From: Oceanobacillus arenosus
GTDB taxonomy: Bacteria; Bacillota; Bacilli; Bacillales; Amphibacillaceae
NCBI RefSeq assembly: GCF_003369575.1
Contig: NZ_PIOC01000027.1
Coordinates: forward strand, 124,001-188,000
Direction: 5' to 3'
DNA length: 64,000 bases
The number at the start of each line of letters is the position of its first letter. Within the stretch, counting starts at the first letter, position 1. Shown here piece after piece: positions 20,111-29,025 of this stretch. A program made the translations under genes and the position numbers. The notes beneath the pieces are model-generated. The model ran no database searches, had not been told where the DNA came from, and worked only from the letters and a program-made list of their open reading frames with translations.

Positions 20111-20425
20111 ATGAAAAAAAGAGATATTGTCCTCGCATTCGGAATAGGTGCAGCAATTGGTTTCTTGGCCAAGCAACAAGTCGATACGTATCAAAAGATT
20201 TCCCCCGAAAAAGCATTGTACAATGCGAAGGAAGCCTATAAGAAAAACGGACCAATCAGTGGCTCATGGATTTATATGAAACCGGAAGAAATTGAAAAAA
20301 ATGGTCTCGTCTTTAACGCATATCGTGGTGGCATCACCCGTAGTATCGACGGCGAAAATAAACAATATGAATTTTTTGTTGATCTTGAAACAGGTGGCAT
20401 CATCGAATCTGTACAAACTGCTTAA
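20111..20425 (+). CDS. ytzB: Membrane-anchored PepSY-like protein (YtzB type)
   Basis: 104 aa: a short basic start, one hydrophobic helix (LAFGIGAAIGFLA, about 7-19), then a single PepSY-like alpha-beta domain (ISPEKALYNAKEAYKKNG, then YEFFVDLETGGII). Place next to ytoP and ytnP agrees with the Bacillus subtilis ytzB gene. The role is unknown; PepSY domains are often thought to inhibit peptidases. A GTG three codons upstream is a possible alternative start. Confidence 0.7.
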   Translation: MKKRDIVLAFGIGAAIGFLAKQQVDTYQKISPEKALYNAKEAYKKNGPISGSWIYMKPEEIEKNGLVFNAYRGGITRSIDGENKQYEFFVDLETGGIIESVQTA

Positions 20426-20433
20426 AACAAATG

Positions 20434-20476
20434 CTTAAGAGCATCCGTTTGAGCTGTGTACGGACTGCGGATGAAA
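20434..20476. repeat. Fragment of the second dispersed repeat
   Basis: CCGTTTGAGCTGTGTACGGA and its flanks match one end of the 23724-23990 repeat (reverse orientation). Only about 40 bp remain. Confidence 0.5.
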
Positions 20477-20481
20477 TACGG

Positions 20482-20510
20482 AAAAAAATCGGCATAATCG
20501 CCGGTTTTTT
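20482..20510. terminator. Bidirectional terminator between ytzB and ytnP
   Basis: An A run, the stem CGGC/GCCG with flanking A-T pairs, and a T run give a symmetric terminator serving both converging genes. Confidence 0.8.
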
Positions 20511-21368
20511 CTATTTATATGGATATTGAACACGCGCAACTTCCGTTATCTTCTCTCCTACATGATTAAATTTTATTGCACGGTAATAGGCATCATGATA
20601 AAACGTATACCACGCTTCCTTATCGTAGCCATAAGCCATCCAGCTCTCCTTCTCATGTACAGATGTCACCGGATAATCATCATATGCTAGTGCCCATAAT
20701 TTATTCTGATGTGCATGTGTCGGCATAATATCGGCCATATGGATGAAACAATCCTCCCCTTCCTCAAAGACAAGAATCGAGTGTCCATCACTATGACCAC
20801 CAGTATGAATCAAACGCATGCCAGGCACAATTTCAAGTTCATCGGCAAAGGTTTCTACTTGTTCTTCAACCGGTTGCCAATTGCTTTCGAAATATGTGTT
20901 CACGGAACGGATATTCGGATTGCGCATCTCATTCCACTCAATCGCAGATGTATAGATTATTGCATTAGGAAATTGCGATATGTAGGTGTTTTCCCCTACT
21001 TTCTTCGTTAAACCATTCGCATGGTCGTAATGTAAATGTGTCATTAACACCGCGTCAATATCTTCGACTGACAAGTTCAGTTCAACTAGTGACTTTTCAA
21101 TTGAAGCTTGTTCAATTACACCAAAATTACGTAATTGTTTTTGAGATAGTTTTTCATTACCAAGTCCAGAATCAACGATGAAACGTTTGCCATCGATTTG
21201 TAATAGAATCGGATCTGCCCGTAGTTCAATCTGATTTTTCTCATTATACGGGTATTTCTTTGCCCATAATGCCTTAGGAACAACCCCAAACATTGCACCA
21301 CCATCAAGAAAGGATACCCCACCATTTAACCATGTTAACTTCGCTCTCCCTACCTGTAACTGTTCCAT
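20511..21368 (-). CDS. ytnP: Metallo-beta-lactamase fold hydrolase YtnP (lactonase-like)
   Basis: The zinc-binding motif MTHLHYDHANGL lies near residue 108, with further metal ligands in HTGGHSDGHS and HMADIMPTH. Length (285 aa) and context (next to ytzB and ytoP) match YtnP, reported in Bacillus subtilis as an acyl-homoserine-lactone lactonase that quenches signalling of neighbouring Streptomyces and Gram-negatives; activity here is inferred. Cytoplasmic, no signal peptide. Confidence 0.85.
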   Translation of the reverse strand: MEQLQVGRAKLTWLNGGVSFLDGGAMFGVVPKALWAKKYPYNEKNQIELRADPILLQIDGKRFIVDSGLGNEKLSQKQLRNFGVIEQASIEKSLVELNLSVEDIDAVLMTHLHYDHANGLTKKVGENTYISQFPNAIIYTSAIEWNEMRNPNIRSVNTYFESNWQPVEEQVETFADELEIVPGMRLIHTGGHSDGHSILVFEEGEDCFIHMADIMPTHAHQNKLWALAYDDYPVTSVHEKESWMAYGYDKEAWYTFYHDAYYRAIKFNHVGEKITEVARVQYPYK

Positions 21369-21510
21369 CAACCCATCCCCTTTTATTTATAAGTTAAGAT
21401 AACTTGCTAGTCGGTGTACTTATGTGTGAAAAATCGATCTTATTACAAGTGTACGAATAGAATGCGAATAGTGCAAATACTATGTATGAAAAAAACTTTC
21501 TTGACTCCTA

Positions 21511-21551
21511 AAAAAATCCACGTAATTTCCAGAATGGAAATTACGTGGATT
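21511..21551 (-). terminator. Terminator of the dioxygenase gene
   Basis: AATCCACGTAATTTCC and its complement pair over 16 bp around a 5-base loop, followed by T7 on the minus strand. Confidence 0.9.
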
Positions 21552-21560
21552 CCAGCGATA

Positions 21561-22538
21561 TTATTCTTTTACAAAATCAATCGTACTTCTAACCGTATCA
21601 ATTGGGCGCACCATTTTTTCAATGGATTCACGTTTAGGTTCTAAAAATGGTGGTAATGCTAATTTTTCACCAAGCGTTTCATATGGCTCATCATCCATGA
21701 ACCCTGGCCCATCTGTCGCAAACTCAAATAAAATTTGTGGAGCAACTCTCGCATATAACGATTCAAAATAGAAACGGTCCACATAGCCTGATGTAGGAAA
21801 GTCGAAGCTGCTCATACGTTCGATCCATTCTTCTAAGACAGCACGATCCTCAACGCGGAATGCTGCGTGATGCACCGTTCCAAATCCTTGGCGTGCGGGC
21901 GGTAGAACGATATTCTTCTCGACATAGATTTGTGCACCATTGCCACCTTCTCCAACCTCAAATAAATGCAACGACCCATTTTGTGCAATCTCTTTAAATA
22001 ATAGAACTTTTTCCAATACTTCCTTGAAATAATCGAATTGCTCAATTCGTACATGGATTGGTCCTAATCCAGTGATCGCATATTCTAATGGCACAGGACC
22101 TTTTTTCCACGGCGTACCAGACGCAATCCCTTTGTTATTTTCATCCGAAATCAATTGATATTGTTGATCATCAAAATCAACAAATGATAAGGTTTTTACA
22201 CCAAAAATTTCTTTAATACCGGTATGCTTTACTTCTAAACGGTCGAAGCGTTCTACCCAATAATCTAATGCTGCATCTATCGGCACACGGAAAGATGTTT
22301 TGTAAATTTCGTTCGTCCCATGCTCGCCCTTAGGTATTCCTGGGAAATCAAAGAATGTCATATCGGTACCCGCACTACCCTTATCATCCGCGAAAAACAG
22401 GTGATAGGTTTGAATATCATCCTGGTTAACTGTCTTCTTAACTAAGCGCATTCCTAAAACATTCGTGAAAAACTTATAATTTTCTTCAGCACTACTTGTA
22501 ATAGCTGTTACATGGTGCATTCCTTTTAAATGGTTCAT
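21561..22538 (-). CDS. Ring-cleaving dioxygenase (VOC superfamily, MhqO/MhqA type)
   Basis: 325 aa with tandem vicinal-oxygen-chelate domains: GMHHVTAITSSAEEN opens the first, LGPIHVRIEQFD and TVHHAAFRVED lie in the second. In Bacillus the Mhq dioxygenases detoxify quinones and hydroquinones by ring opening. The gene is alone, with its own terminator, and has a possible MhqR-like operator about 40 bases upstream. The exact substrate is not visible. Confidence 0.85.
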   Translation of the reverse strand: MNHLKGMHHVTAITSSAEENYKFFTNVLGMRLVKKTVNQDDIQTYHLFFADDKGSAGTDMTFFDFPGIPKGEHGTNEIYKTSFRVPIDAALDYWVERFDRLEVKHTGIKEIFGVKTLSFVDFDDQQYQLISDENNKGIASGTPWKKGPVPLEYAITGLGPIHVRIEQFDYFKEVLEKVLLFKEIAQNGSLHLFEVGEGGNGAQIYVEKNIVLPPARQGFGTVHHAAFRVEDRAVLEEWIERMSSFDFPTSGYVDRFYFESLYARVAPQILFEFATDGPGFMDDEPYETLGEKLALPPFLEPKRESIEKMVRPIDTVRSTIDFVKE

Positions 22539-22579
22539 GGATCATACCTCCAGTATATATTAATTATTTTTATTTAAGA

Positions 22580-22597
22580 TATCTTTAATTCAATATA
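22580..22597 (-). promoter_or_regulatory. Possible MhqR-type operator
   Basis: TATCTTTAATTCAATATA matches 14 of 18 positions of the MhqR box as I remember it (TATCTCGAATTCGAGATA) and lies just upstream of an Mhq-type dioxygenase. Half of the palindrome is degraded. Confidence 0.35.
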
Positions 22598-22716
22598 AAT
22601 ATACAATGAAATTGCAGTGCTGTCAATTCAAGTATTTATAAATACTTTAAATTATTTTTTCACAATTAAAGGAAAATTATAAATTAATATAGAATTATAC
22701 AATATGGGGTGATAAT

Positions 22717-23283
22717 ATGGAAAACGATATGGGAATAAATGAGAAGGCTTATACTACAAGTGAAATTGCAGTAATGCTCGACATGGGTGCCACAACCGTG
22801 AGGAAATACGCGCAATATCTAGAAAAGGTTGGGTATGAATTTTTTAAGTCAAAGAATAATGCACGTTTATTTGTTGAAGGTGATATTATGGCACTCCGAT
22901 ACTTAAAAGAATTAAGAACCAAGTCGTCCATCTCAGTCGAGCAAGCAACAAACATTGTGATCGAGAAATTTGGTACAGTGACGAGCCGAGAGGTTGTGAA
23001 CCATGCCAGTCCTCCTAGTGTATTGCCAGTACCAATTGATACGCAATATAATGAATTAAAAGGCATGATGGAGAACCAACATTCCCTTATTAAGGAATTG
23101 GTCACGCGACTAGATAAACAACAGGAATATATGAATAATCGACTAATTGAACGAGATAGACATCTCATGCAAGTAATGAATGAACGATTAGAAACGCAAC
23201 GATTAACCGCGGCATCCATGGAAGAAGCAAATGCGAAGGAAAAACCTTCCTTCTTCAGTAGACTATTTAATAAAGCAAGATAA
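22717..23283 (+). CDS. MerR-type HTH protein with coiled coil (DUF3967-like)
   Basis: The first 70 residues form a MerR-like helix-turn-helix (TTSEIAVMLDMGATTVRKYA), followed by a linker and a coiled coil (about 110-165) and a basic C-terminus ending FFSRLFNKAR. This is the build of DUF3967/RacA-like proteins, which couple DNA binding to a coiled coil; whether it anchors DNA or regulates transcription is unknown. The ribosome site is GGGGTGAT. Confidence 0.72.
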   Translation: MENDMGINEKAYTTSEIAVMLDMGATTVRKYAQYLEKVGYEFFKSKNNARLFVEGDIMALRYLKELRTKSSISVEQATNIVIEKFGTVTSREVVNHASPPSVLPVPIDTQYNELKGMMENQHSLIKELVTRLDKQQEYMNNRLIERDRHLMQVMNERLETQRLTAASMEEANAKEKPSFFSRLFNKAR

Positions 23284-23378
23284 ATAATGATTGACTCACC
23301 TAATAAAACACTGTATAATTTAAAGATTAACTAAAATATAGTTTAGTTTCAATACAACGATAGAAAGAGGTGGCATAA

Positions 23379-23513
23379 ATGATTCAAGTTAATCTTACAG
23401 TTCAAGTTTCCAATCAATATTATCATACGAATGTAATTACACACCGGGATTCAACGGAAGAGGAAATTTTCCAACTTGCACTAAGTCAAGTTCAACAACA
23501 ATGGAAAAAATAA
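23379..23513 (+). CDS. Small stress-type protein, BA3454-like, 44 aa
   Basis: The ATG follows AGAGGTGG by six bases. The 44-residue product (MIQVNLTVQVSNQYYHTNVI at its start, EEEIFQLALSQVQQQWKK at its end) matches the length and ending of the BA3454 family of Bacillus, annotated as stress-response proteins. No function is known in detail. Confidence 0.7.
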   Translation: MIQVNLTVQVSNQYYHTNVITHRDSTEEEIFQLALSQVQQQWKK

Positions 23514-23690
23514 AAATGAATTCCAACCGATTTGAATCACCATTCCCCTGTGTCTTCCACATCCTAGGTACAATTGATTCAATACTAAAGCGATGATACT
23601 TCATGACAAACACCTTAGGTAAATGCCACGAGTAACATACCAAATGAAAATAGACCCTTATACCACAACATTTAAAAGCAATTTATTATG

Positions 23691-23724
23691 AAATACCAGA
23701 CACAACTCGTGTCTGGTATTTTTG
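23691..23724 (+). terminator. Terminator after the MerR/BA3454 genes
   Basis: ATACCAGACAC and GTGTCTGGTAT form an 11-bp stem with a 5-base loop and a T run. About 180 bases between the small gene and this terminator hold nothing I recognise. Confidence 0.85.
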
Positions 23725-23990
23725 TTCTTGCTTAGGAAACTATAAAATGGGTGCTGTGGATAACTTAATTACTGAGAATAGCCACGTCCAGCTCCAGCGC
23801 TAAAGCTGTAGCGAGACTTCCCTCACCTCCGTAATCTAAGTCAACCGCTTACGCTCCTTGTGTTTCCTTTATCTCAAAAGGCAAGGAGAAGTTCGACTAA
23901 GTTCGCCACTCCTGTGGCAACGTCGAACCACCTCACGTCCGTGAGACGCAGTCCGTACACAGCTCAAACGGGCGCTTGCGCTTTTGTTCT
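23724..23990. repeat. Second dispersed repeat family, long copy
   Basis: About 267 bp running from GTTCTTGCTTAGGAAACT to GGGCGCTTGCGCTTTTGTTC. It carries several short inverted pairs (CCAGCGCTAAAGCTGTAGCG and GTCCGTGAGACGCAGTCCGT among them). The copy at 14702 lacks its middle, and 20434 is a tip fragment. Confidence 0.72.
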
Positions 23991-24126
23991 ATTCATACTA
24001 TCAACTTGGGCATCTGCTATTCACTGCACCCTTTCTATTGAATTAGCCTTTTTTGTTCGAATAAGGCCTTCCCCCATACAAAAATAGACTAACTTACATT
24101 CTATAAGTAGAAGGGAGTGAATTGTA

Positions 24127-24795
24127 TTGAATTCTATCGTTTATGAAAGTAGATTTAACCGTTCTAAATCAAGAAAAGAACACGATCATCATAAACATGA
24201 TTCTGATTGTTTTTGGGCTGATCTTGAGTGGCATGACTGTGATTGCGATTCTTGTAGGCCGAAACACAAGTGCGAGCATCACGAACATGACTGTGATTGC
24301 GATTCTTGTAAATTGAAACACAAGTGTGAGCATCACGAACATGACTGTGATTGCGATTCTTGTAGATCGAAACACAAATGTGATCATCACGAACATGATT
24401 GTGACTGCGATTCCTGTAGATCGGAACACAAGTGTGAGCATCACGAACATGACTGTGATTGCGATTCTTGCTGGGATGACTGTAGAAACAAGCATCGTAA
24501 ATGTAAATGCGACTTTTGCAAAAAACATGACCACAAATCATGTAAGGAAAGGCTTACAGAACTCATTGGAGCTGCAGCAGAGATTGAGAATTCCTTAGCA
24601 AATGCAATTAATGCGCAAGTAAAAATTATTGATAAGGATATTTTTACTCCAAAAGAATTACTAGAGCTTACAGACAAGCTGGAAAATCTTTTAAAATTAG
24701 TCATAAAAAAAGAAATCGTGTTGGAATTTTTAATTGATGATGCCAAAAATGCGTGCAAGCTATTTGAAAAACATATACATTCTCCTGTAGCTTAA
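24127..24795 (+). CDS. Cys/His-rich repeat protein with C-terminal spore-protein-like domain
   Basis: 222 aa in three parts. Residues 1-35 are basic and His-rich. Residues 36 to about 125 are four near-perfect 18-residue repeats plus a degenerate fifth, each with the core HDCDCDSC and then KHKCEHHE, giving dozens of Cys, His and Asp side chains suited to binding metal or cross-linking. Residues about 140-215 form a helical domain (SLANAINAQ, then LLKLVIKKEIVLEFLI) also present in the 69-residue protein at 55204 and, from memory, in many Bacillus spore-surface or collagen-like proteins. The start is TTG, nine bases after GGGAG. A spore coat or exosporium role is inferred. Confidence 0.75.
   Translation: MNSIVYESRFNRSKSRKEHDHHKHDSDCFWADLEWHDCDCDSCRPKHKCEHHEHDCDCDSCKLKHKCEHHEHDCDCDSCRSKHKCDHHEHDCDCDSCRSEHKCEHHEHDCDCDSCWDDCRNKHRKCKCDFCKKHDHKSCKERLTELIGAAAEIENSLANAINAQVKIIDKDIFTPKELLELTDKLENLLKLVIKKEIVLEFLIDDAKNACKLFEKHIHSPVA
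24232..24447 (+). repeat. In-frame 54-bp tandem repeat
   Basis: Four tandem 54-bp units encode the 18-residue Cys/His repeat, with a partial fifth to about 24471. Units differ mainly at the two residues after the SC pair. Confidence 0.85.
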
Positions 24796-24906
24796 TAACC
24801 TTCATGAATGAATGTTTTTCTCCTCGCTTTAAGATTACATTAACTACTTTTACTATTATTCAGACACTAGCTGATTCATTCTAAAAGAAACAACAATATA
24901 ATGCAA

Positions 24907-26860
24907 TTAGATCCCACATTCCGCACCTGAAAGATAAACCTTTCCCTATTTTTTAGGTGCATTTTTTAAAATTGGTATCTTGCTTTTGTTAATCCTTGAA
25001 AGTCGACTTCCTTCTTGGTTTTTTTATATTCGACAGTTTATTTTCAGAATCCCTCATTTCTCATTTAAAATAATACATTTTCTTCTTGTTTCGACACATA
25101 AATCGTTAGATCATACCCCGCAAGTTCAAGGATCCGTTTACATTGTTCTTTGATGTTATCTGGAAGAAAACGAAGCGTCTCTCCTATTTGTTGGATATAC
25201 ATAATTTTAATTTCCCTAAGCTCTTTCAATAATACTCGCCCCGTTGGTTGGAACAACTTTCTATTTCCAGCTAAAATGAGGGGATCCTTCTCCTGTTTCA
25301 TTTTTTCTCGAACACGAATTTCAAGTATGCCATACACGAGAAGTGCCACCACTCGGCTAGGTCTTTTCAAGAAGAATCCATCAATCATTTGCGGACTCTT
25401 TAAAATACGAAAGCGCGTTTCAGCAGCTTCTTGACCTTTATAGGTTTGAAGAATTTCTAAGTCTGCCATCTCTTGATTGTCACATTTGTTCGTGATGAGT
25501 ATAACGTACTCAATTTGCGTTTCTTTGCTTCGATTGCTTCCTCTATTTCCTCTATACTTTGGAGATGAGGACGGTACACCATGATGGTTTTAGGAGTCTC
25601 ACCCTTTTTCGAACGTCCTCTTTTTTGTCTTTTTTCCGTTTGTTTTTCTGGTTCCATCTTGAATGCATACTGAAAATAATGACTTGAATTTTCCTTTTCA
25701 AATATCTTCAAAGCTTCCAAAGCATCTGATTCACAATGATAAACCGTACTTTCAAATTGTATCTATCACCTTTTCAAGCTTCGTACGTTCTTCGCTAGGT
25801 TACGCTGAAAGGTTTTTTCCTTTTGTTCATTGAGTTTGTCCGAGTAGAACACAACGAAACGATACATATAACCATCCAATTCTTCTGTATAGGACTGAAG
25901 TTTATAGGAAGCAGCTTTCTTTTGGCTTTAATTGACCTACTTCTTCCCATTTGTCCTTTTCCCATACCTTTTCTTTTAATTCAGAACTTAAGTTGAACGT
26001 TTCAGGAAGGCGGAAGATAAAGTGAAGATTACCTCGTATTTCTCGCAGGTTATCTTTGGTAATCAGGGCGGAATCAGCTTGATAAATCAGTTGACCCCAT
26101 TCTTCCTCCGATAGGATGTCACGAAGCTTTTGAATGAATGTAAAGTTCCACGTTTTATCATCTGTATTTCCATTTTTAACCGTTGCTAAGATTGGGATAC
26201 GTTCGGGTGTTACACTCATACTGAGTACAATCTGTTTTAAATCTGGTCGATGTTGTTTACTATATCCATAAGTGATTTCCAAGTCCTCCGTTAATTCTTC
26301 CGGCTTTGGTAGCTTCTCCTTGGTATTGTATCCCCCATAAAAAGAGTAGGATGTCGTATCGTTATGTAGTGTACCTAGTGGTTACCCTAGTTGACGGCAA
26401 GCTGCAATGGATAATGTGGAATACACCTTCCACAGGTTGGCTTCATATAAAGGCATCCAGTGCGCGACCAAGTGCGTATTCATTTATATGTGCGACTTCT
26501 ACATCAGAACCAAACAACATCTCTACATCTTGTTCTTCTAAAAAATTGCTGCACATGGTACAGCGGTTCTCAATCAGAAAGAATATTAATAACGAGTGCT
26601 TTTAATCGTGCACCAGGTGATAGTTTGCAGCGACTCTCATCCCACTCAATTTGTTCATTAATAAGATTCTTAAAATTAATCTCATCGCAAATTGCAGAAA
26701 TCAACTTGGATGGTCCCAAAGAGAGCATCATAACTTGATCTTTTGGCTTCATCCTATTCCCCTCACTTTTTATTCATTATTACTAGTTTCGAAAAAATAG
26801 GAAAAATCCTTTTAAAAATATATTTTCTTTATCTAATGACCTGCCTAATGTGGGATCTAA
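24907..26860 (-). mobile_element. IS1634-type insertion sequence, decayed
   Basis: About 1.95 kb bounded by inverted ends TTAGATCCCACATT (24907) and AATGTGGGATCTAA (26847-26860), with further matches just inside. The contents are a broken minus-strand DDE transposase. Flanking bases (TGCAA left, CTGTA right) show no obvious target duplication, which suggests rearrangement after insertion. The left end is repeated at 55491 in the same orientation. Confidence 0.8.
25065..26752 (-). pseudogene. IS1634-family transposase, frameshifted
   Basis: Pieces in several frames follow the family order: an N-terminal DUF4277-like part (LSLGPSKLISAICDEINF, 26570-26752), a central DDE part with YGYSKQHRPDLKQIVLSM and NGNTDDKTW (25902-26282), and C-terminal pieces at 25457-25720 and 25065-25469. 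At least three frame changes or stops separate them. The intact family protein is about 550 aa, matching this span. Confidence 0.8.
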
Positions 26861-27190
26861 CTGTAATTGGAGCATTATACGTTCCTCCAGAGCGATAACG
26901 GACTCTTGCCATTTGCCCAGCCAAAGCATCCATTGCTTCGAAAATAAAACCTAAATATTCAATTTCAATGATATATCTTTATCCAAGATAGCCAATCCTC
27001 CAATACCAGATTCAGCCAATCGTGTATCAAATACACGTGAAACTCCAAACTCTTTTTGAAGATTCGTCGCTACACCCCATAATCCACCAGAAACACCTAA
27101 ATCCTCGCCATATAATAAAACTTTTTCGTCTCTCTCGAGTTCATTTCTAATTGCACTATTAATTTCTTGCGCCATCGTCATTTTAGCCAT
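26861..27190 (-). pseudogene. 2-oxoacid dehydrogenase E1 beta subunit, truncated remnant
   Basis: The start is intact ([20 protein letters not shown], then [15 protein letters not shown] and [15 protein letters not shown]), as in AcoB/PdhB-type thiamine-diphosphate E1 beta. A small deletion and frame change follow near 26985; reading resumes in another frame with [20 protein letters not shown] and RYRSGGTYNAPITV, and the gene is then cut by the IS end at 26860. About two thirds of the protein is missing, so no activity is expected. Confidence 0.8.
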
Positions 27191-27440
27191 GATCTCACCA
27201 TTCTCCCCTCAATTTATTTGCTATTTGTAGCTTTAAAATAAAGTTTGATCATAAACATCTTCCTAACCCACATTTTATAATAAACAAGAAGAATCCATTT
27301 TGAAAAAAGATTGATCAAAATGGGTTCTTATCCAGCAGATTTAAGTTTGATTTTTATAAAAAAGTTTGATCATTTCAGTAATCGTTATTAATCTAAATTG
27401 CCATTAGTTGAATAAGAAATACTTTCTATATTCTTCTTCA

Positions 27441-27856
27441 TTATGAGTAGATATTGCCCTCTAATAAGTCGTAAATTGTATTATTATCCAATAATTCTGC
27501 AACTTCAACTCTAATAAGTGCCCATAAGAGTTTTAGTAAACGCCCTTCTTCTAACAAACAACTTTCATAGGATGTAATACTTACACACCCCATCGGTGCT
27601 AGTGGTCCTTCTAGGTTTCTAATAACATCTCCAATTATAATGTCATTCAGATTTCTGCTCAATTTGTAACCTCCATTAACACCTCTTTTACTTTGAATGT
27701 AACCATTTCTTTTTAATTGCAAGAGAATCTGTTCTAGGTAATTAACGGGTACAAGTGTTTCCTCCGATATCTCCCCTATATTTATTAAATTATTATCTTT
27801 TACACCAAGACAGATTAATGCTCCCAATGCATATTCTCTCTACTTGAAACCTTCAT
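27441..27856 (-). pseudogene. Rrf2 family regulator with an N-terminal frameshift
   Basis: From 27827 down, 128 residues match Rrf2 regulators: VPVNYLEQILLQLKRNGYIQ, KRGVNGGYKLSR and the cysteine region MGCVSITSYESCL. The usual start exists further upstream: an ATG at 27856 after GTGGAG reads MKVSSRE and then loses frame by one base before YALGALICLG. Translation from a TTG at 27827 would lack part of the first helix. Rrf2 proteins such as CymR and IscR respond to cysteine or Fe-S status; the divergent TauE/SafE gene makes a sulfur link plausible. It is either a pseudogene or a sequencing error. Confidence 0.7.
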
Positions 27857-28034
27857 TTACTATCTCCACTTTTAATAAATTCTAGATAAAAGCCAATTTT
27901 TCTATTAATATAGAACCAACCCAAAGAATGCATCATATCTTACGTTAGAAACTTGATTAGATTAGTCAACAATTAAAAATTATTTCTACTCATTTCTAGT
28001 CTATTCAGGATTGTTAAAAAAAGGAGAGGTAGAA

Positions 28035-28916
28035 ATGAATAGGCTGGTTATTCTTGCTTTAATAGGGTTAGTAGCACAGTTAGTTGATGGTTCTTTGGGA
28101 ATGGCATATGGGGTTACATCTACATCATTATTACTTCTGTTTGGAATTGCACCAGCTGTTGCATCTGCATCAGTTCATATGGCGGAAGTCGTAACAACAG
28201 CTGCATCAGGTGTGTCACACATTCGATTTGGAAATGTCGATAAACAAGTAGTGTACAAATTAATTCTACCTGGTTCAATAGGTGCTTTTCTAGGTGCTTG
28301 TTTTTTAAGTAGTATACCGGGTGATATAATAAAGCCATACGTTTCCATCTTCTTATTAATTTTAGGTGTTTTTGTAATTTATCGATTCCTCTTTAACTCA
28401 AACAGAAAAACCTCAAATAAGAAATGGTCAAATAGACAATTTGTTCCACTTGGCTTTATTGCTGGTTTTTTCGATGCAACAGGAGGTGGTGGATGGGGTC
28501 CAATCGCCACTCCTATTTTATTGACAGATAGTAAAATGGAGCCTAGAAAAGTAATAGGCTCAGTTGATACAAGTGAATTTGCCATAGCTGTTTCATCTAC
28601 ACTAGGTTTTCTTTTAACATTGGGCTGGTCTAATATTGACCTCCAATGGGTTCTTGCGTTAATGATAGGTGGGATAATAGCAGCTCCTATTGCAGCGTGG
28701 TTGGTCAAAATTATTCCCACAAACCTATTAGGTACACTTGTAGGCGGAATTATTATTTTTACTAATATCAGGACTTTATTAGCGGCATTTGGCATTTCAC
28801 AGATAGTAAGCCTTTACACTTATATAATTCTTGGAGCCCTATGGCTTATAACAGTAGTTAGCGTAATTTGGAAAATAAAGAAAGATGGCTATAATAATAA
28901 ACAGAAATTAGATTAA
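28035..28916 (+). CDS. TauE/SafE family sulfite/anion exporter
   Basis: 293 aa with about eight membrane segments arranged as two related halves. Typical motifs are LVDGSLGMAYGVTS in the first half and FFDATGGGGWGPIATP in the second, which mark the TauE/SafE (DUF81) family. Members export sulfite, sulfonates or other small anions, or import sulfate-type compounds. The ATG follows AGGAGAGG; an upstream in-frame codon would include that site. It is transcribed away from the Rrf2 remnant. Confidence 0.85.
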   Translation: MNRLVILALIGLVAQLVDGSLGMAYGVTSTSLLLLFGIAPAVASASVHMAEVVTTAASGVSHIRFGNVDKQVVYKLILPGSIGAFLGACFLSSIPGDIIKPYVSIFLLILGVFVIYRFLFNSNRKTSNKKWSNRQFVPLGFIAGFFDATGGGGWGPIATPILLTDSKMEPRKVIGSVDTSEFAIAVSSTLGFLLTLGWSNIDLQWVLALMIGGIIAAPIAAWLVKIIPTNLLGTLVGGIIIFTNIRTLLAAFGISQIVSLYTYIILGALWLITVVSVIWKIKKDGYNNKQKLD

Positions 28917-28921
28917 ACGAA

Positions 28922-28962
28922 ATAGCACAAAGAAGAAAACTCTTTGTGCTTATATAATTTTT
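28922..28962 (+). terminator. Terminator of the TauE/SafE gene
   Basis: AGCACAAAGA and TCTTTGTGCT form a 10-bp stem followed by an AT-rich stretch ending in TTTTT. Confidence 0.8.
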
Positions 28963-29025
28963 AACAAACTTAATCCGTTAGTACAACAATGTCAAAAAAT
29001 GTGCGTTCATCCTTCTTGGATTAAT

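Noticed and set aside
24232-24471. Regular 54-bp repeats considered as a CRISPR array
   Set aside because: Units are contiguous and coding in frame, with no spacers and no cas genes nearby.
24164-24541. Antisense frames of about 120 aa with repeated RNHSHVRD-type sequence
   Set aside because: They are shadows of the Cys/His tandem repeat gene on the plus strand; the repeat keeps all frames open. No ribosome site.
27191-27440. Possible regulatory RNA between the E1-beta remnant and the Rrf2 gene
   Set aside because: It contains a hairpin (GAATCCATTTTGAAAAAAGA with its partner around 27327) but no riboswitch-like conserved core; most likely a terminator remnant.
28379-28795. 138-aa minus-strand frame
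   Set aside because: Shadow of the TauE/SafE gene, whose membrane motifs are clear on the plus strand.
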